Source: Algibacillus agarilyticus | GTDB lineage: Bacteria; Pseudomonadota; Gammaproteobacteria; Enterobacterales; Alteromonadaceae | Length of the DNA stretch: 64,000 bases | Assembly (NCBI RefSeq): GCF_003286125.1 | Contig: NZ_QMED01000024.1 | Span: 1-64,000, forward strand | Direction of reading: 5' to 3' | Part shown: positions 22,845 through 33,581 of the stretch, piece after piece | Layout: the number at the start of each line of letters is the position of its first letter | Numbering within the stretch: position 1 is the first letter of the stretch | Translations under genes and position numbers: made by a program | The notes under the pieces: generated by a model | Told to the model about the DNA's origin: nothing | Seen by the model: the letters and a program-made list of their open reading frames with translations, nothing else | The model's database searches: none

Positions 22845-24893
22845 TTATATTGAATATTTAATACTAAAAGATACATAATCTCTATCAGAAAACGAGTTAG
22901 TTGTCCCTACCCCGCCCCAGAAGGCATTATATGAAAAGTCAGCACTTAGCTTGTTTTGATAATCAATAGTCACACCTAAGCTGCCAGATTTGCGTTCTTC
23001 AACAAACAAAAACATCGGATCAGGCGTGATGCCTTTCACATCATGAGAAAAAATAGCACGAGGGAAAACATTAACCATGCCTAAAACATTGTTATAAGTT
23101 AATTTGCTAACCAATCGATAACCCCATGCATCTTCAGTTGGAAAGGGATTAGTTTCATGCCCGCCAGATAATGAACCTCTCACACCTTGCTTAAAATCAT
23201 CATAACCAGCGCGTGCCGTACCGGGTCCATTTAAATATTGATCTAAACCATCAGGAAAATCATCAATATAGACATAGCCAGCTTCTGCAAGCAATGCAAC
23301 CGAGTCGGCACCTAATGTTGGCCCTAATAAATGAGTTACCGTGGCTTGAAATTGAGTTGTATCTCGGCGTATATAACCTTGAGCAATGTCACCAGATTGA
23401 ATACCTTCAATTTGAGATATCCCCGCTGCCGCTTCAAAGCCTGGTATGCCCGCATTAGCTAATTGTTCAGGCATCGCGGCATAAAGTAACTCAACATCAT
23501 CTAATTGTAAGGGCTCATCTTGTCGATGTGCTATTTCACCGGCAAACGCAGTCTCGCCGATACTGGTATTAAAACTAAACCCATAAAGTTTAATATCTTC
23601 TGGATATTCTAAAATGGCCTGTGTAAACACATCAAACTCTTGCAATGCATCTGGATTAGCGCCATTGGCTAAAAGGTTAGCAACATCACCCTGCAAACTC
23701 GCAGTCGTAAAATTAGAGGCTCGGCCTGAAATTAAAGGACGACGGCTATGATAATTCATATGATAAAAGCTAAACTCAGTGTCATTCAAATCTGGAGAAT
23801 ATATTGAAAACTTAATCCCATATTGCCCTTGGTCATCCGGTTCAATATCTGTATTTTTACCCATTACAGATACTTTTGTGCCTAACCCAATTAAAGCCAA
23901 AGGTATATTGGCCGCAACAGCCGCTTTTTGATCTTCAGGGGCCGTTAAATAAGCCGCACGTAGACCATTCAATTGCGCAACTACGTATTCCGCATTCATG
24001 TCAGGGTTTTGCGTAAAGCCTAATTGTACATTATTTTGATAACCCCCATCTCCGGCAAAATCATTAGTTGAAAAATAACTTCCTGGTGCCGGTAAAATTG
24101 TTTTCTCCCATTCATATTGATAATACATATCTAATGAGATGTTCTCGGTTAAGCCAATCGACGTCCAAATCATACCAACAGGAATAAAAGCTTCTTTTAA
24201 TTCAGCACCGGGGGCTTTTAATCTGGCAATATCCACAGGGTTAATCGAGTTAATACCATGCGAGATAAGTGTGCTTTCTCCCCAACTAACAACTTGGTCA
24301 CCTATACGAATAGAAACAGGGGTTTCTTCACCCAGCGTGAAGTCGGCATAGAAAAAAGCGTCTAATAATCGAAAGTCTTGGCATACTTGCTTTTTCGATT
24401 CTTCATCTGCACATACGTCATAGCGCGAGCCCGTTAATGGGTTGTTCCAAGCCGCACTGCCTTTAGCTTGATCATCATAAAAATACATAAAGCGTGTAAA
24501 AAAGCCATAATCACCCGCATTGATATCAACTTCATGTGTACCTTTAAATAAGGTACTAAATGCTTCACCCGGATCATGGTTTAAATTACCTAAATCGCCA
24601 TTAGCCGAATACGACCCTGATTGCTGCCAAATATCATTGCTGGCATAAATAGGATTAGATAACGAATAGTTAGACCAATCAAATCGAGGGTGGTTATTTT
24701 TCCCTATCAGATCAAAATTACGGTCTTCAATTCGATAGCTAGTACCTAGTGTGAAAGTTGAATCAAAACTAATGGTAAAGTCACCTATTTCAAATTCACT
24801 GGCAATTGATGACGAACTCATCGCAAGTGCAATAGCTGCACTTAACACTTTTATTACAGGTGTTTTAGCTAAATCTTTACCGCTTAGCTTCAT
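22845..24893 (-). CDS. DUF1302 family outer-membrane protein
   Basis: The 682-residue protein starts with a signal peptide (ending near SSSIASEFEI) and has the DUF1302 N-terminal TLGTSYRIEDR segment and the motif RIGDQVVSWGESTLISHGINSINP in short form (RIGDQVVSWGES at about residues 195-206). Alternating polar/hydrophobic strands and a C-terminal YVSFSIKYSI fit an outer-membrane beta-barrel. It is first in the cluster, so its 222-bp upstream region should carry the main promoter. Confidence 0.93.
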   Translation of the reverse strand: MKLSGKDLAKTPVIKVLSAAIALAMSSSSIASEFEIGDFTISFDSTFTLGTSYRIEDRNFDLIGKNNHPRFDWSNYSLSNPIYASNDIWQQSGSYSANGDLGNLNHDPGEAFSTLFKGTHEVDINAGDYGFFTRFMYFYDDQAKGSAAWNNPLTGSRYDVCADEESKKQVCQDFRLLDAFFYADFTLGEETPVSIRIGDQVVSWGESTLISHGINSINPVDIARLKAPGAELKEAFIPVGMIWTSIGLTENISLDMYYQYEWEKTILPAPGSYFSTNDFAGDGGYQNNVQLGFTQNPDMNAEYVVAQLNGLRAAYLTAPEDQKAAVAANIPLALIGLGTKVSVMGKNTDIEPDDQGQYGIKFSIYSPDLNDTEFSFYHMNYHSRRPLISGRASNFTTASLQGDVANLLANGANPDALQEFDVFTQAILEYPEDIKLYGFSFNTSIGETAFAGEIAHRQDEPLQLDDVELLYAAMPEQLANAGIPGFEAAAGISQIEGIQSGDIAQGYIRRDTTQFQATVTHLLGPTLGADSVALLAEAGYVYIDDFPDGLDQYLNGPGTARAGYDDFKQGVRGSLSGGHETNPFPTEDAWGYRLVSKLTYNNVLGMVNVFPRAIFSHDVKGITPDPMFLFVEERKSGSLGVTIDYQNKLSADFSYNAFWGGVGTTNSFSDRDYVSFSIKYSI

Positions 24894-25115
24894 ATTTTTC
24901 TCCCAAATTGCCTTCGGTACTACTCGGCATTGTTATTTAAATAGGTAAACCAAATAATATAATTACAATATATTAACACTCACATCAGGTCTTACCAGTA
25001 TTAATTTATTAATATTTCAACAGGTAAGCATTTATGTCAAGAAAACACTTACTCTCTTTGTAGATTAATTGTTATAAAATGTAAAATTAATCATCGATTG
25101 TTTATTAAATGAACG

Positions 25116-25673
25116 TCAGTGAATAAAATCGATGATTGGGACCGTTAATGGATGATGAATTTTGAAAGTGCTTTCAAAAAAGCCATCTTCACTCGCTACC
25201 ATTAAGTGCTCATGATCAATAATAATACTCCAACTTAATTTTTTATTAATACTACGCGACAAACTTTCAATTAATGATGTCTGTAACTCAATCATTTGTA
25301 ACTGTGGATGTTTATTAATTTTATTAAGTAGTTTCTCATTCTTGTCTTTATCACAATAAAATAACCAAACATGTTCACTTTTCGCTTTTGCTTTTTCCAA
25401 ACTATCTAGGGTAAGCGTGCCCACACTACACCAATGTAAATAATGACTTTGGTTACGTCGAATATACAATTCAGGTTCGTCAAACTGCTGACAATTAGGG
25501 CTGATCTGCATTTGTGAGTGATGCAACAAAGCACACGCCAGTAATTTTTCAACAAAATAAAAAGGCGTTATACGCGATGAGTAAGCAAGTGTTTGAGTAA
25601 AATGCTCATAATTATCAGAATCAATACGCGAAACATCAAATTGTGCACTGACTAACAAATTAGAATACGACAT
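25116..25673 (-). CDS. YaeQ family protein
   Basis: The 185-residue protein resembles YaeQ over its full length: an N-terminal beta region with DSDNYEHFTQTLAYSS, VEKLLACALLHH, DEPELYIRR and later WCSVGTLTLDSLEKAKAKS with a basic Lys-Ala-Lys stretch, which matches the nuclease-like core seen in YaeQ structures. The family has no firm function. It is diverged from the E. coli type, so the family call is likely but not certain. It is monocistronic. Confidence 0.75.
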   Translation of the reverse strand: MSYSNLLVSAQFDVSRIDSDNYEHFTQTLAYSSRITPFYFVEKLLACALLHHSQMQISPNCQQFDEPELYIRRNQSHYLHWCSVGTLTLDSLEKAKAKSEHVWLFYCDKDKNEKLLNKINKHPQLQMIELQTSLIESLSRSINKKLSWSIIIDHEHLMVASEDGFFESTFKIHHPLTVPIIDFIH

Positions 25674-25774
25674 TTGACACCTCAGCTAAACTTCAACCAT
25701 TGTTTTAGTTTAGTGCTAAGGCGTCAAGTTAGCCATTTTTGCATGTTTAATAAAATAATTTAAGTGGATTTATT

Positions 25775-26839
25775 CTATTTATCGTAACGTGCTATACAAC
25801 GTAAATGTACCGTCACTTCTTCACGATCATGGTATAAGTGCTTAGCCACTAAGCTATAACGAATATCGTGATCAGATAATTTTTCTTCGATCGTTTGAAA
25901 ACTATCTTTCACTGATTGATAACGTTGCTTCATTGGAAGTTTCAAATTAAAAATGGCTTCTTGGCAATCACCATTGATCAACCAATTTGCCATCAGCCGA
26001 GCAACCTTTGTTGGCTTTTCAACCATGTCACATACTAGCCAATGTACATTTTTTTTACGTGGTTTAAAGGCAAATCCATCTTCTTGAAAATGCTTAACTT
26101 GCCCCGTATCCATTAAGCGAGTATCCATTGCACCATTATCAACGGCCGCGACAAACATGCCTAATTGCACCAGTTGATAGGTCCAACCGCCAGGTGAAGC
26201 ACCCAGATCAACCGATTGCATACTTGACGCTAAACGCGTTTCTCGTTCTTCAGGTGGTACAAAATATAAAAAAGCTTCTTCTAACTTTAATGAAGAACGG
26301 CTGGGCGCATTTTTAGACGCTTTTAAGCGGTGTATACCTAAATGATGAGCTGATGAATTGGTTAAAACGCTCGCGCCAAGAATAATATGACTCGATTCTT
26401 GAAGAAAAAGGTGTAATGCACGCTTAGCACCTCTGCGTAAAATACGTTTTTTTTCTAAAGCTTTTGTTAAAGGTAACGTAAATTTTTTGGCAAATTTTGC
26501 CATTTCTTTACCGTTGTTAGTATCAGGATAATCAATAGAAACATGACTAAACTCTTCACCATTTAACGCCTCAACAATAGGTGTTATACGATCTCCCTCG
26601 GTTAACTCTTCTAACCGAGAAACCACACGAAACCATTGACGGCAAAAAATAACGTCTTGTAACTTAATTAACTTAAAGAGCAAGCCATTTTCAGCTTCAG
26701 TTGCGCTAAACTCAATAAAACCTTCGTTTTCTTTAACTTTACAAAAACCGTATATTTCTTTCATTGCCGCTTTATCTTGGATCTCTGCGGCTAAATCTTT
26801 TTCAAAACCGGGGCGGCAATATAAAATATAATCTGACAT
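25775..26839 (-). CDS. rlmM: 23S rRNA (cytidine(2498)-2'-O)-methyltransferase
   Basis: RlmM methylates the 2'-O of C2498 using S-adenosylmethionine. The 354-residue protein has an N-terminal THUMP-like part, the SAM-binding motif DLGASPGGWTYQL (about residue 212) and conserved KLPMKQRY and HLYHDREEVTVHLR near the end. Its ATG overlaps the stop of the DUF423 gene by one base (TAATG), so it is translationally coupled. The gcvA-ygdD-rlmM order matches E. coli. Confidence 0.95.
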   Translation of the reverse strand: MSDYILYCRPGFEKDLAAEIQDKAAMKEIYGFCKVKENEGFIEFSATEAENGLLFKLIKLQDVIFCRQWFRVVSRLEELTEGDRITPIVEALNGEEFSHVSIDYPDTNNGKEMAKFAKKFTLPLTKALEKKRILRRGAKRALHLFLQESSHIILGASVLTNSSAHHLGIHRLKASKNAPSRSSLKLEEAFLYFVPPEERETRLASSMQSVDLGASPGGWTYQLVQLGMFVAAVDNGAMDTRLMDTGQVKHFQEDGFAFKPRKKNVHWLVCDMVEKPTKVARLMANWLINGDCQEAIFNLKLPMKQRYQSVKDSFQTIEEKLSDHDIRYSLVAKHLYHDREEVTVHLRCIARYDK

Positions 26840-27222
26840 TAAAATCGTTTAACTCCAAAATAACCCAAATTCAGCCATGCAAATATAAATGCGAGCCCGC
26901 CGATTGGGGTAAGAGGCCACAAAAATGACCATTCAAAGACAGCTAATCCATATAAACTGCCAGAAAAAAATATAATACCAACAATTAAGCTTAATGCAGA
27001 AATTAACACACTGCGATCAGACTGGTATTTATATAAAATGCTCAAGGCAAGTAACCCTAAGGCGTGAAAAAACTGATATTCAACTGCAGTCTGAACTGCC
27101 TCTAAAGACGCTAAGTTTAAACTGTTTTTTAACGCATGTGCAGCAAATGCACCCAAACTAACGGCTAAAGCTAAAAATAAGCAGGCACTAACAAACAAAA
27201 TTTTATACAGGGGCATCAACAA
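26839..27222 (-). CDS. ygdD: DUF423 small membrane protein (YgdD-like)
   Basis: The 127-residue protein has four hydrophobic segments and the DUF423 motifs FLALAVSLGAFAAHALKN and YQFFHALGLL, plus a GGLAFIFAWL C-terminal helix. Function unknown. It overlaps the alpha/beta hydrolase gene by 20 bp and rlmM by 1 bp within the gcvA operon. Confidence 0.93.
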   Translation of the reverse strand: MLMPLYKILFVSACLFLALAVSLGAFAAHALKNSLNLASLEAVQTAVEYQFFHALGLLALSILYKYQSDRSVLISALSLIVGIIFFSGSLYGLAVFEWSFLWPLTPIGGLAFIFAWLNLGYFGVKRF

Positions 27223-27841
27223 ACGCCTTAATCAAATGAATAGCTGAACTTAAGTTATCATCTAAGCTGAAACCACTGGCTTTTCTGGGTTTAAAACTAT
27301 GGTCACCGTCTGGTAGCCATTTAATACGTGTTGATAGGTATTGCGCTAATTGATAGCTTTCTACATCGCTTTTATTACCAAAAGTATCTCGTTCACCTTG
27401 AATAATTAAAAAAGGCGATGTGATCGCATTAAAATGGGCTAATCGTGTTTTCTCTGGCTTACCTGGCGGATGAAATGGGTAACCTAAAGCGATAACCCCA
27501 GCGATTAAATCAGCACAAATTAATGATAAGTGTGAAGCAATCCGACCGCCCATCGATTTACCGGCAATAAAAACAGGTACATCAGTTTCTTCGACAGCTT
27601 CATATAACACCGCTTTATAACTTTCGATTAAGATATCAAGCTTGTTAGGTGGTCGCCTTTTACCGGTTTCATACATCATTTGCATATACGGAAAATCAAA
27701 TAATAAAACACTGATGCCTTGTGCTGATAAATTACGCGCCATAAACTGCATAAAATCATGCTGGCTGCCCGCACCTGCACCATGCGCTAAAATCAATAGC
27801 GCATTTGGGGTTTCGGCTTTAAAATATTGCTTGTTCATCAA
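27203..27841 (-). CDS. alpha/beta-fold hydrolase, dienelactone/KANL3-Tex30 type
   Basis: The 212-residue protein has LILAHGAGAGSQHDFM (oxyanion region), the nucleophile elbow GKSMGGRIAS (Ser in GxSxG), ILIQGERDTFGN-like acid region (FLIIQGERDTFG) and the late histidine in DGDHSFKPRK. These are the catalytic positions of small alpha/beta hydrolases. The substrate is unknown. It is inserted between gcvA (23-bp overlap) and ygdD (20-bp overlap), a variation of the E. coli order. Confidence 0.88.
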   Translation of the reverse strand: MMNKQYFKAETPNALLILAHGAGAGSQHDFMQFMARNLSAQGISVLLFDFPYMQMMYETGKRRPPNKLDILIESYKAVLYEAVEETDVPVFIAGKSMGGRIASHLSLICADLIAGVIALGYPFHPPGKPEKTRLAHFNAITSPFLIIQGERDTFGNKSDVESYQLAQYLSTRIKWLPDGDHSFKPRKASGFSLDDNLSSAIHLIKAFVDAPV

Positions 27842-28736
27842 TAATTTCTTCTTGTTCTTTTTTCACTAATGCTAACATCCAAGCCCTAAACGTATTTATT
27901 TTACCGATGTCTTTTTGACTATTTCGGCAAACCAAGTAATAAGCGTTTTTAGTAATTAACATTTCAGGAAAAGGTTGAATTAAACGACCAGCTTCTAGTT
28001 CAGGTCGTGCAAGCACACTATGCCCTAACGCAATACCTTGACCAAAAACCGCCGCCTGAATAACCATACTAGAATGGCTAAAAATGGGGCCATGGTTTAC
28101 ATTAATATTTTTTAAATCAAACTTACGACACCAAAGTTTCCAATATTTACGATTACTGTCATGTAATAAATTATGAAAAGTTAAATCCGATAGTTTATTT
28201 AATGGTTTGTCTAATGTAATTAAATTTGGCGAGCACACGGGGGTTAAATATTCGGTATGCAATTTAGTCGCTTCTAATCCGGGCCAGTTACCTCGCCCAA
28301 AATAGATAGCAACATCAACATCATCAGTTAAAGAGCCTTCATCCATATCAACCGCTTTAATTCTTACATCAATCTCAGGGTGTTGGGTTGAAAACAAATT
28401 AAGTCGAGGTACAAGCCATTGAATAGCAAAACTAGCCGGTAAACTCACTGTGATCGCACCTTTAGCACCTTTAGCTAATAAACGTTCTGTTGATTCATAA
28501 AGCGCATTAAATATATCTTTGATGTCGACATGATACGACTGACCTTCTTCTGTTAATAACAAGGCTCTATTTTTTCGCATGAAAAGTTTAATACCGAGAA
28601 ACTCTTCTAACGCTTTTATTTGATGCGACACAGCCGCTTGAGTAACGAACAACTCCTCTGCAGCCTTTGTAAAACTTAGGTGTCGAGCTGCTGCTTCAAA
28701 TGTTCGTAAAGAATTAAGTGGGGGTAATCGTCTCAT
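27819..28736 (-). CDS. gcvA: LysR-type regulator GcvA
   Basis: The 305-residue protein opens with MRRLPPLNSLRTFEAAARHLSF in parts (RRLPPLNSLRTFEAAAR) and the helix-turn-helix EELFVTQAAVSHQIKAL, both typical of GcvA. The effector domain follows. GcvA controls the glycine cleavage genes in enterobacteria; the genes it controls here cannot be read from the window. It is the first gene of the operon ending in rlmM. Confidence 0.88.
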   Translation of the reverse strand: MRRLPPLNSLRTFEAAARHLSFTKAAEELFVTQAAVSHQIKALEEFLGIKLFMRKNRALLLTEEGQSYHVDIKDIFNALYESTERLLAKGAKGAITVSLPASFAIQWLVPRLNLFSTQHPEIDVRIKAVDMDEGSLTDDVDVAIYFGRGNWPGLEATKLHTEYLTPVCSPNLITLDKPLNKLSDLTFHNLLHDSNRKYWKLWCRKFDLKNINVNHGPIFSHSSMVIQAAVFGQGIALGHSVLARPELEAGRLIQPFPEMLITKNAYYLVCRNSQKDIGKINTFRAWMLALVKKEQEEIIDEQAIF

Positions 28737-28911
28737 GATGTATTAGTTTTTCTTATCCGAACAAATAATTTTAATCATTTTTAATAGACATGCATATCAA
28801 GTAAATTATACACGTCAAAGGAAAGATGGTACTTAATTAAAGATTTAGCCACTTTTTTTAACATAAAAAGAAACTTTATTACATAAATTTTACTAATGTA
28901 GGAATTAAATT

Positions 28912-29178
28912 ATGAAAACACTTAAAACAATCACATTTTTAGCAACATTCGTTACTGCAAGCGCATTTGCCGCACCCACTAAAGTTGAATTAACTGAAGA
29001 ACTTAAAGCATTTGCTATCGCTGATATAACAACGAACATTGAAGTCGAAGTTGAAAACAGCATTAAAGTTAACGACACAGCAATTAAAGTTGCTTTACGT
29101 AAAGAAGCTGAAGGCGCAGATTATAATACAGTAACAATTGCTGCAAGCAACAACACGAAAACGCAAGTGGCTGAATAA
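28912..29178 (+). CDS. small secreted protein of unknown function
   Basis: The 88-residue product has a clear Sec signal peptide (MKTLKTITFLATFVTASAFA, cut before APTK). The mature part of about 67 residues is acidic then threonine/asparagine-rich, with predicted helix (ELTEELKAFAIADI) and strand segments and no cysteines. A good AGGAATTAA Shine-Dalgarno precedes the ATG. I do not recognise the family. It lies between divergent gcvA and convergent kdsA, with a hairpin spanning its stop codon. Confidence 0.7.
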   Translation: MKTLKTITFLATFVTASAFAAPTKVELTEELKAFAIADITTNIEVEVENSIKVNDTAIKVALRKEAEGADYNTVTIAASNNTKTQVAE

Positions 29179-29188
29179 TTCCACTTGC
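29163..29188. terminator. hairpin spanning the stop codon of the small secreted gene
   Basis: Perfect 8-bp arms gcaagtgg (29163-29170) and ccacttgc (29181-29188) enclose the TAA stop at 29176-29178 and are followed by a T-rich stretch. It lies between convergent genes and probably ends transcription from the left. Confidence 0.6.
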
Positions 29189-29208
29189 TAATTTTCGTTA
29201 TTATTAAA

Positions 29209-30255
<1,047 letters not shown>

Positions 30256-30615
30256 TTAATGATCTAAGCCCTGGATCGCATTATCACTATGTGTATCAAA
30301 ATCTACACACTGCCGAGAAAAAAAATAGACGATATAGTGATTGCAGTCACATCCGTTTATAAGCCATTAGTCGCAACTAAAATAGTAATGAAATAATAGT
30401 CATAAAAATTTGAGCTATTTTAGTCGAACCGACACTTTCTAATTTTCTTACGGCTAAAATAAAGGCTAATCTCTACCATTTTACAGTTGTAATCAGCCAA
30501 AAAAATGACAATGTAAGATAACACGGTAATTTAAGAACGAAATAGAAAAATGACGCTCAACAGCGCCATTAAAATACCAAATAAACAGTATCATTAGCGA
30601 TCAAATACATGAAAG
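30256..30615. other. non-coding stretch between sirB1 and the kdsA-side remnant
   Basis: No reading frame with recognisable content was found on either strand. A short hairpin (gggctt/aagccc, about 30251-30272) lies at its left edge. The stretch may be the eroded body of the membrane-protein gene whose end is seen at 30071-30255, or a promoter region for kdsA. Confidence 0.4.
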
Positions 30616-31419
30616 TTAATGGATAATTTGTTGCGACATATTAAAATCATCCAACTGCAACTTTAACATTTTAGCAATGGGATCATCAGGGCATTTCTCT
30701 ACAAAATAACGATAGTCCTCTAATGCTTGTGGCTTACATTCCATTTGTTCAAGTAAATAACCGCGCTCTCGTCGTAAGTAAGGGTTATCAGGTTCATCAA
30801 ATAATAAAGATTCACAAATTTTAAACGCCGGAATAAATTTATTTTCGGCAATTAAAACCGCTTTATAAAGTGTAATGATATTGAGTAATATGTTCTCATC
30901 CGTTTCAACTTCAATCGCTTCGACTTTCTCTTCTGTATTTACGCTATCAACATCATATAGCGCTTCTATTTCGTTCCAGTCATAAGAATAACCAGTTGAT
31001 GGCTCAATAAACACATAAGCGTCATCATCAACACTAATACGCACTAGATAAGGAGAAGGCGTGATTAAAACATCCGATTCAAAACCCAGTGCGCGCGAAA
31101 AATCAGCGAGAACGAGAGACAGTAATCCCTGTTGTCCAGTACGATATTGGATCACATGTAATAAGCTAAAGAGTTGGCTATTTAGATTGCGATCATGCTT
31201 ATCAGGCTGACTAAACATCGCTTCAGTGAAAAAAAAGTCGAGTAATATTTGTATTTTATCTACTTTTTCTTCTGCAGAAGCCACAACCTTAGTGCGAAGT
31301 TTATCAATAAGACTGAGGTACTCTTGAGTGGCTAATTCGACACTCTGTGGCGCATAAACAGACTCAGCGATATCAAGATATTGAAAAAAAAGAGATGTAA
31401 AAGAAGTTTGATGATTCAA
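30616..31419 (-). CDS. sirB1: SirB1 family protein (transglutaminase-like plus TPR)
   Basis: The 267-residue protein matches SirB1-type proteins that lie upstream of kdsA: an N-terminal helical part with KVDKIQILLDFFFTEAMF, a degenerate transglutaminase-like core (LVLADFSRALGFESDVL and FIEPSTGYSYDW), and a C-terminal TPR-like part (FKICESLLFDEPDNPYLRRERGYLLEQ in sections). The catalytic cysteine of true transglutaminases is not evident. Its function is unknown; context is highly conserved. Confidence 0.88.
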   Translation of the reverse strand: MNHQTSFTSLFFQYLDIAESVYAPQSVELATQEYLSLIDKLRTKVVASAEEKVDKIQILLDFFFTEAMFSQPDKHDRNLNSQLFSLLHVIQYRTGQQGLLSLVLADFSRALGFESDVLITPSPYLVRISVDDDAYVFIEPSTGYSYDWNEIEALYDVDSVNTEEKVEAIEVETDENILLNIITLYKAVLIAENKFIPAFKICESLLFDEPDNPYLRRERGYLLEQMECKPQALEDYRYFVEKCPDDPIAKMLKLQLDDFNMSQQIIH

Positions 31420-31494
31420 AACACAGAAAAATTTTTAGTTAACTTAACTATAAAATGGGGACATTAAATTAAATTTCAATGCCCCTTCTATTTT

Positions 31495-31872
31495 TTATAA
31501 TATGAAAGCTTGTTTAGACATTGCTAAATGGATAATCACCGCAATACAAGCAATCGAGGCACCGAGTGTCAACGCACGCACTTTAGCATTTGCTGTGTTT
31601 TTGATGGTATAAAAACCAAAGCCAATATAAGCAATAACTAGCAAGAGTTTTTCAGTCAACCAAGGTGTTTGAAAAGGATATTGCTGAATAGTAAACATTA
31701 AACCAAATGCAGACACTAATAAAATAGTATCAATGACATGCGGCATGATTTTCAACACTTTTTTATTAATCATCGCAGAATCACGGCAGATTAAAACATA
31801 ACGAAAAATAAGTAACGAAACACTGAGTACAACAGCAAGCATGTGAACATGCTTTATAGCAAAATAGGGCAT
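31495..31872 (-). CDS. sirB2: SirB2 family membrane protein
   Basis: The 125-residue protein has four hydrophobic helices and the SirB2 pattern IKHVHMLAVVLSVSLLIFR with a histidine pair at the start, then MPHVIDTILL and WLTEKLLLVIAYIG. The role is unknown. Its ATG overlaps the stop of the HD-GYP regulator by one base (TAATG), so translation is coupled to that gene. Confidence 0.92.
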   Translation of the reverse strand: MPYFAIKHVHMLAVVLSVSLLIFRYVLICRDSAMINKKVLKIMPHVIDTILLVSAFGLMFTIQQYPFQTPWLTEKLLLVIAYIGFGFYTIKNTANAKVRALTLGASIACIAVIIHLAMSKQAFIL

Positions 31873-33416
31873 TATTTATCCGGATTATTAATTAAAATTT
31901 GTTCAAATTCGTCAACACTATCGATAAAATAATTAACGATTTCGGGATCAAAATGATTTCCCGATTGTGATTTAATATAGTCAACGACATCTTCTCTTGG
32001 CCAAGCATCTTTATAACAACGTTCATTACGTAAAGCATCATAAACATCGGCTAACGCCACTATACGACCATAAATATGGATAGATTCACCTGATTTTCCT
32101 TCAGGATAACCTGTACCATCCCATTTTTCATGATGATCTTTAGCAATAATAGCTCCTGCCTTAATTAAAGGGCGATCGCTACCTTGTAATAAGTTGAAGC
32201 CTAATAATGAATGCTCCATCATATTTTCACGTTCAAGTTCATCGAGTTTAGCCGGTTTATTTAAGATATCGTCGGCAATACCAATTTTACCTAAATCATG
32301 TAATGGAGCTGCATGCATAATCTGGTCGGCTTCTTCTTCACTCATCCCTGCTTTTAACGCTAATAACCGACAATATAAAGAAACCCGTTTAACATGATTT
32401 CCTGTTTCTTTTGATCTACATTCAACGGCTTCACTTAGGCGCATTACGATTTCACGCTGTGTATCTTCTAAATCGCGGGTTAATAGCACATTATCATAGG
32501 CAAGCTGAACATTAGTGGTGAATAGCTCAATTAAATGTTTATCGGTATCGCTTAATTCATCATTTAAACCGGCAATATAAAGCAATGAACCTTTAGATGA
32601 TTTACTCTGACAATAAGCAATAACGTAATCTTCGCCATACACGATTTCTTTATTATTTAAAGCCTGATTAAAAGCAGACATCATAGCGGGTTTTAAAACC
32701 GTTTTAACAGATTTACCTTCCGCGTTGGCATAATCGCCCTGTCCCGCCACAACCACTAAGTCAGAATCATCTTGACTATGATCATTTGCAATCAGCGTTG
32801 TTGCATACATCGCTTTATCACTGCAACTGATCACCGATGTTAACTGTTGTACAATGCCACTAATGAATGATTCCATTGAATGAATAGAAAATAGATTGGT
32901 TGATGCTGTGATTATTTTTTCCAACCCTTTCCTATTTTGTTCTATCGCAATAATATCTCGATAAGAGCGCAAGCTAGCCATAATCACGGTAAATAGCTTT
33001 TGTGCGGTTAGTTCAGTTTTTGATTTGTAATCATTGATATCGTAATTCACAATAACTTGTCTTTCAGGCGCTTGCCCTGGCTGACCCGTGCGTAAAATAA
33101 TACGCACAAAATGATTTTTTGCACGCTGACGTATATATTCAGCGACTTGCAAACCGGCATCATCCGATTCCATAACAACATCGAGCAAAATAATTGCCGC
33201 ATCTGGGTGGTCTAATATCAGTTGTTTAGCTTCTTCTCCCGAATAAGCACTATGAAACTCTAAACCTTTGTGTTGAAAGCTAAAATCACTTAAAGCGAGC
33301 TTAGTCACCGCATGTACTTCAGGTTCATCATCAACAATTAATATTTTCCAATTCGAATCTGATACTTCGACAACATCATTGCTGTCATCATCATCGGCAA
33401 ATAAAAAATCATTCAC
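31872..33416 (-). CDS. response regulator with DUF3369 and HD-GYP domains
   Basis: The 514-residue protein has a receiver domain (about residues 25-150; phosphoacceptor Asp in AIILLDVVMES), a middle DUF3369/GAF-like part (about 170-320) and a C-terminal HD-GYP phosphodiesterase domain with HDLGKIGIAD and HHEKWDGTGYPEG. HD-GYP domains hydrolyse cyclic di-GMP, here probably under control of a separate histidine kinase. It lies between prmC and sirB2 and is coupled to sirB2 by TAATG. Confidence 0.93.
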   Translation of the reverse strand: MNDFLFADDDDSNDVVEVSDSNWKILIVDDEPEVHAVTKLALSDFSFQHKGLEFHSAYSGEEAKQLILDHPDAAIILLDVVMESDDAGLQVAEYIRQRAKNHFVRIILRTGQPGQAPERQVIVNYDINDYKSKTELTAQKLFTVIMASLRSYRDIIAIEQNRKGLEKIITASTNLFSIHSMESFISGIVQQLTSVISCSDKAMYATTLIANDHSQDDSDLVVVAGQGDYANAEGKSVKTVLKPAMMSAFNQALNNKEIVYGEDYVIAYCQSKSSKGSLLYIAGLNDELSDTDKHLIELFTTNVQLAYDNVLLTRDLEDTQREIVMRLSEAVECRSKETGNHVKRVSLYCRLLALKAGMSEEEADQIMHAAPLHDLGKIGIADDILNKPAKLDELERENMMEHSLLGFNLLQGSDRPLIKAGAIIAKDHHEKWDGTGYPEGKSGESIHIYGRIVALADVYDALRNERCYKDAWPREDVVDYIKSQSGNHFDPEIVNYFIDSVDEFEQILINNPDK

Positions 33417-33581
33417 TATCTATTTCCTTAATCACTGATTATATTAACTTACGGCTGCCAGACAAAATACGCTTAAAGACTCAGTCGTTTTTATAAATAC
33501 TTACCTGAACAAATTGTCACTTGAAAAAAGAACAGACTCAGTTTTTAACTTATTTATTCCATAAATGAGTTAAGTAAAGTA

